A stretch of DNA of 64,000 nucleotides from an uncultured Anaerobiospirillum sp. (GTDB lineage: Bacteria > Pseudomonadota > Gammaproteobacteria > Enterobacterales > Succinivibrionaceae), in the NCBI GenBank assembly GCA_944389615.1, contig CALXNA010000007.1:33179-97178 (forward strand). Direction: 5' to 3'. The notes below the pieces were generated by a model. It ran no database searches. It saw only the letters and a program-made list of their open reading frames with translations, and was not told the origin of the DNA. Shown here piece by piece: positions 63,452-64,000 of this stretch; position 1 is the first letter of the stretch; every line of letters starts with the position of its first letter. Position numbers and translations under genes: made by a program.

Positions 63452-63926
63452 TTAGTAGCGGTTAAAGATGCTTTCTTTACCGACCAGCACAATGTTGCGC
63501 TGACTCTTGTTTGAGCTAAAGACCAGTCCAAATCGTGCCACGGTGCGCCGACTGGAGGCGTTGTTGCCGTAGTCGCGGTCTTTGATCTGCTTAAGGGCTG
63601 CCTCAAGCTCTTTAGCCCAGACCTCAGGGTTGTCGCTATCCGTGTACTTGTACTCAAAGACAACCGTCACGTCTTTGTGAGGCAGGTCGAACATACAATC
63701 GGCCAACCCTTGGTTGTTGGCAACCTCACGGTTAACCCTGAGACCCAAGGTGTTCAGGTGAGCGTTGATGAAGGCCGCCACTACACTCTCACTCGTAAAG
63801 GCGAACTTCTGGTAAGGCTCACCGCTAAATAGATCTCGAAAGTGCTTAAGTAGCACATCCGGGTCAAGGCTGCTTAGCTGGTCAAGTGATGCCTTAGCAT
63901 ACTCTGGCGTATAAAGCCCGCCACGA
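63452..63926 (-). pseudogene. 3' fragment of an AAA-ATPase/PD-(D/E)XK nuclease gene, cut by an element end
   Basis: The minus-strand frame runs from 63926 to the stop at 63452 (158 residues). It begins GGLYTPEYAKASLDQLSS in the middle of a protein, and carries the nuclease core GLADCMFDLPHKD...VVFEYKY (D, then E-Y-K), the same C-terminal nuclease type as in the gene at 36321. At 63927 the sequence changes abruptly into the 74-bp element end, whose reverse reading gives a stop codon two codons later. The AAA domain is missing from the window. A GTG at 63856 could start a shorter product of 134 residues, but the in-frame coding text upstream of it argues for truncation. Confidence 0.8.
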
Positions 63927-64000
63927 ATGAACTACCGACTGACTTACGTCAGCGGTTTCGCAGCGTCGCAACTGCTTTTAGTAATGCTCCGCAATCAGCT
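63927..64000 (-). repeat. Inverted exact copy of the element end at 26258-26331
   Basis: All 74 bases to the window edge match 26258-26331 in reverse complement. The copy begins ATGAACTACCGACTGAC on the plus strand. The rest of the element lies beyond the window. Confidence 0.9.

Overview
The window is about 60% GC and gene-dense, and comes from a flagellated Gram-negative bacterium. It carries lipopolysaccharide export genes (lptF, lptG), a flagellar P-ring gene, a large autotransporter, Na+-NQR/RNF-type maturation genes (apbE with an nqrM-like gene), mpl, and a tRNA-Leu(CAA) resembling E. coli leuX. This set fits a gammaproteobacterium. The MglABC sugar uptake genes, the expanded AAA-ATPase/PD-(D/E)XK family genes and the multiple autotransporters suggest a gut or rumen anaerobe such as a Succinivibrionaceae member. 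That placement is inference; no 16S rRNA is present.

Layout. 1-1670: 3' end of flgI with its terminator, then a frameshifted transposase remnant. 1760-2640: an orphan amino-acid-type solute-binding protein. 2824-4010: a tandem array of a 255/256-bp GC-rich repeat. 4209-8490: mglB-mglA-mglC on the minus strand, with a textbook CRP site, a GalR/GalS-type operator, and a structured terminator between mglB and mglA. 9336-14256: proS, an nqrM-like gene with apbE, and mpl. 14337-17256: two tandem near-duplicate O-acetylhomoserine sulfhydrylase genes, the upstream one beside a second GalR-type operator. 17635-25175: two genes of unknown function and a 1982-residue autotransporter. 25176-26447: noncoding DNA ending in a candidate IS200/IS605-type element end. 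26448-35827: housekeeping genes (GNAT, valS, mltG, tmk, holB, lptF, lptG). 36321-38636: a relatively AT-rich AAA-ATPase/nuclease gene flanked by members of the same GC-rich repeat family. 38740-40230: a second repeat array in opposite polarity. 40395: tRNA-Leu(CAA). 40955-60962: a 20-kb co-directional srf-type gene cluster. 61273-63349: tyrS and rpiA. 63452-64000: a nuclease gene fragment cut by an exact copy of the element end seen at 26258-26331.

The most interesting region is 40955-60962. It encodes, in order: SrfB (Hsp70/actin-like ATPase), SrfC (P-loop GTPase-like), a single-span membrane protein, a secreted vWA protein, an ABC ATPase with a long extension, an FtsX/MacB-like permease, a secreted formylglycine-generating-enzyme-like protein that lacks canonical residues, a membrane-anchored vWA protein, SrfA, and two coiled-coil lipoproteins. 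Spacing is tight (overlaps of 1-11 bp and strong Shine-Dalgarno sites), with three gaps of about 150-310 bp. Topologies cover the cytoplasm, inner membrane, periplasm and probably outer membrane. The genes therefore look like one envelope-spanning, nucleotide-driven machine. SrfA/B/C are named as virulence factors in enterobacteria, but I know of no established mechanism for this full set.

Other notable signals are the dispersed GC-rich repeat family in both polarities, the exact element end that interrupts a nuclease gene, the structured intergenic regions (mglB-mglA, valS-mltG), and an 11-T tract just upstream of tmk.
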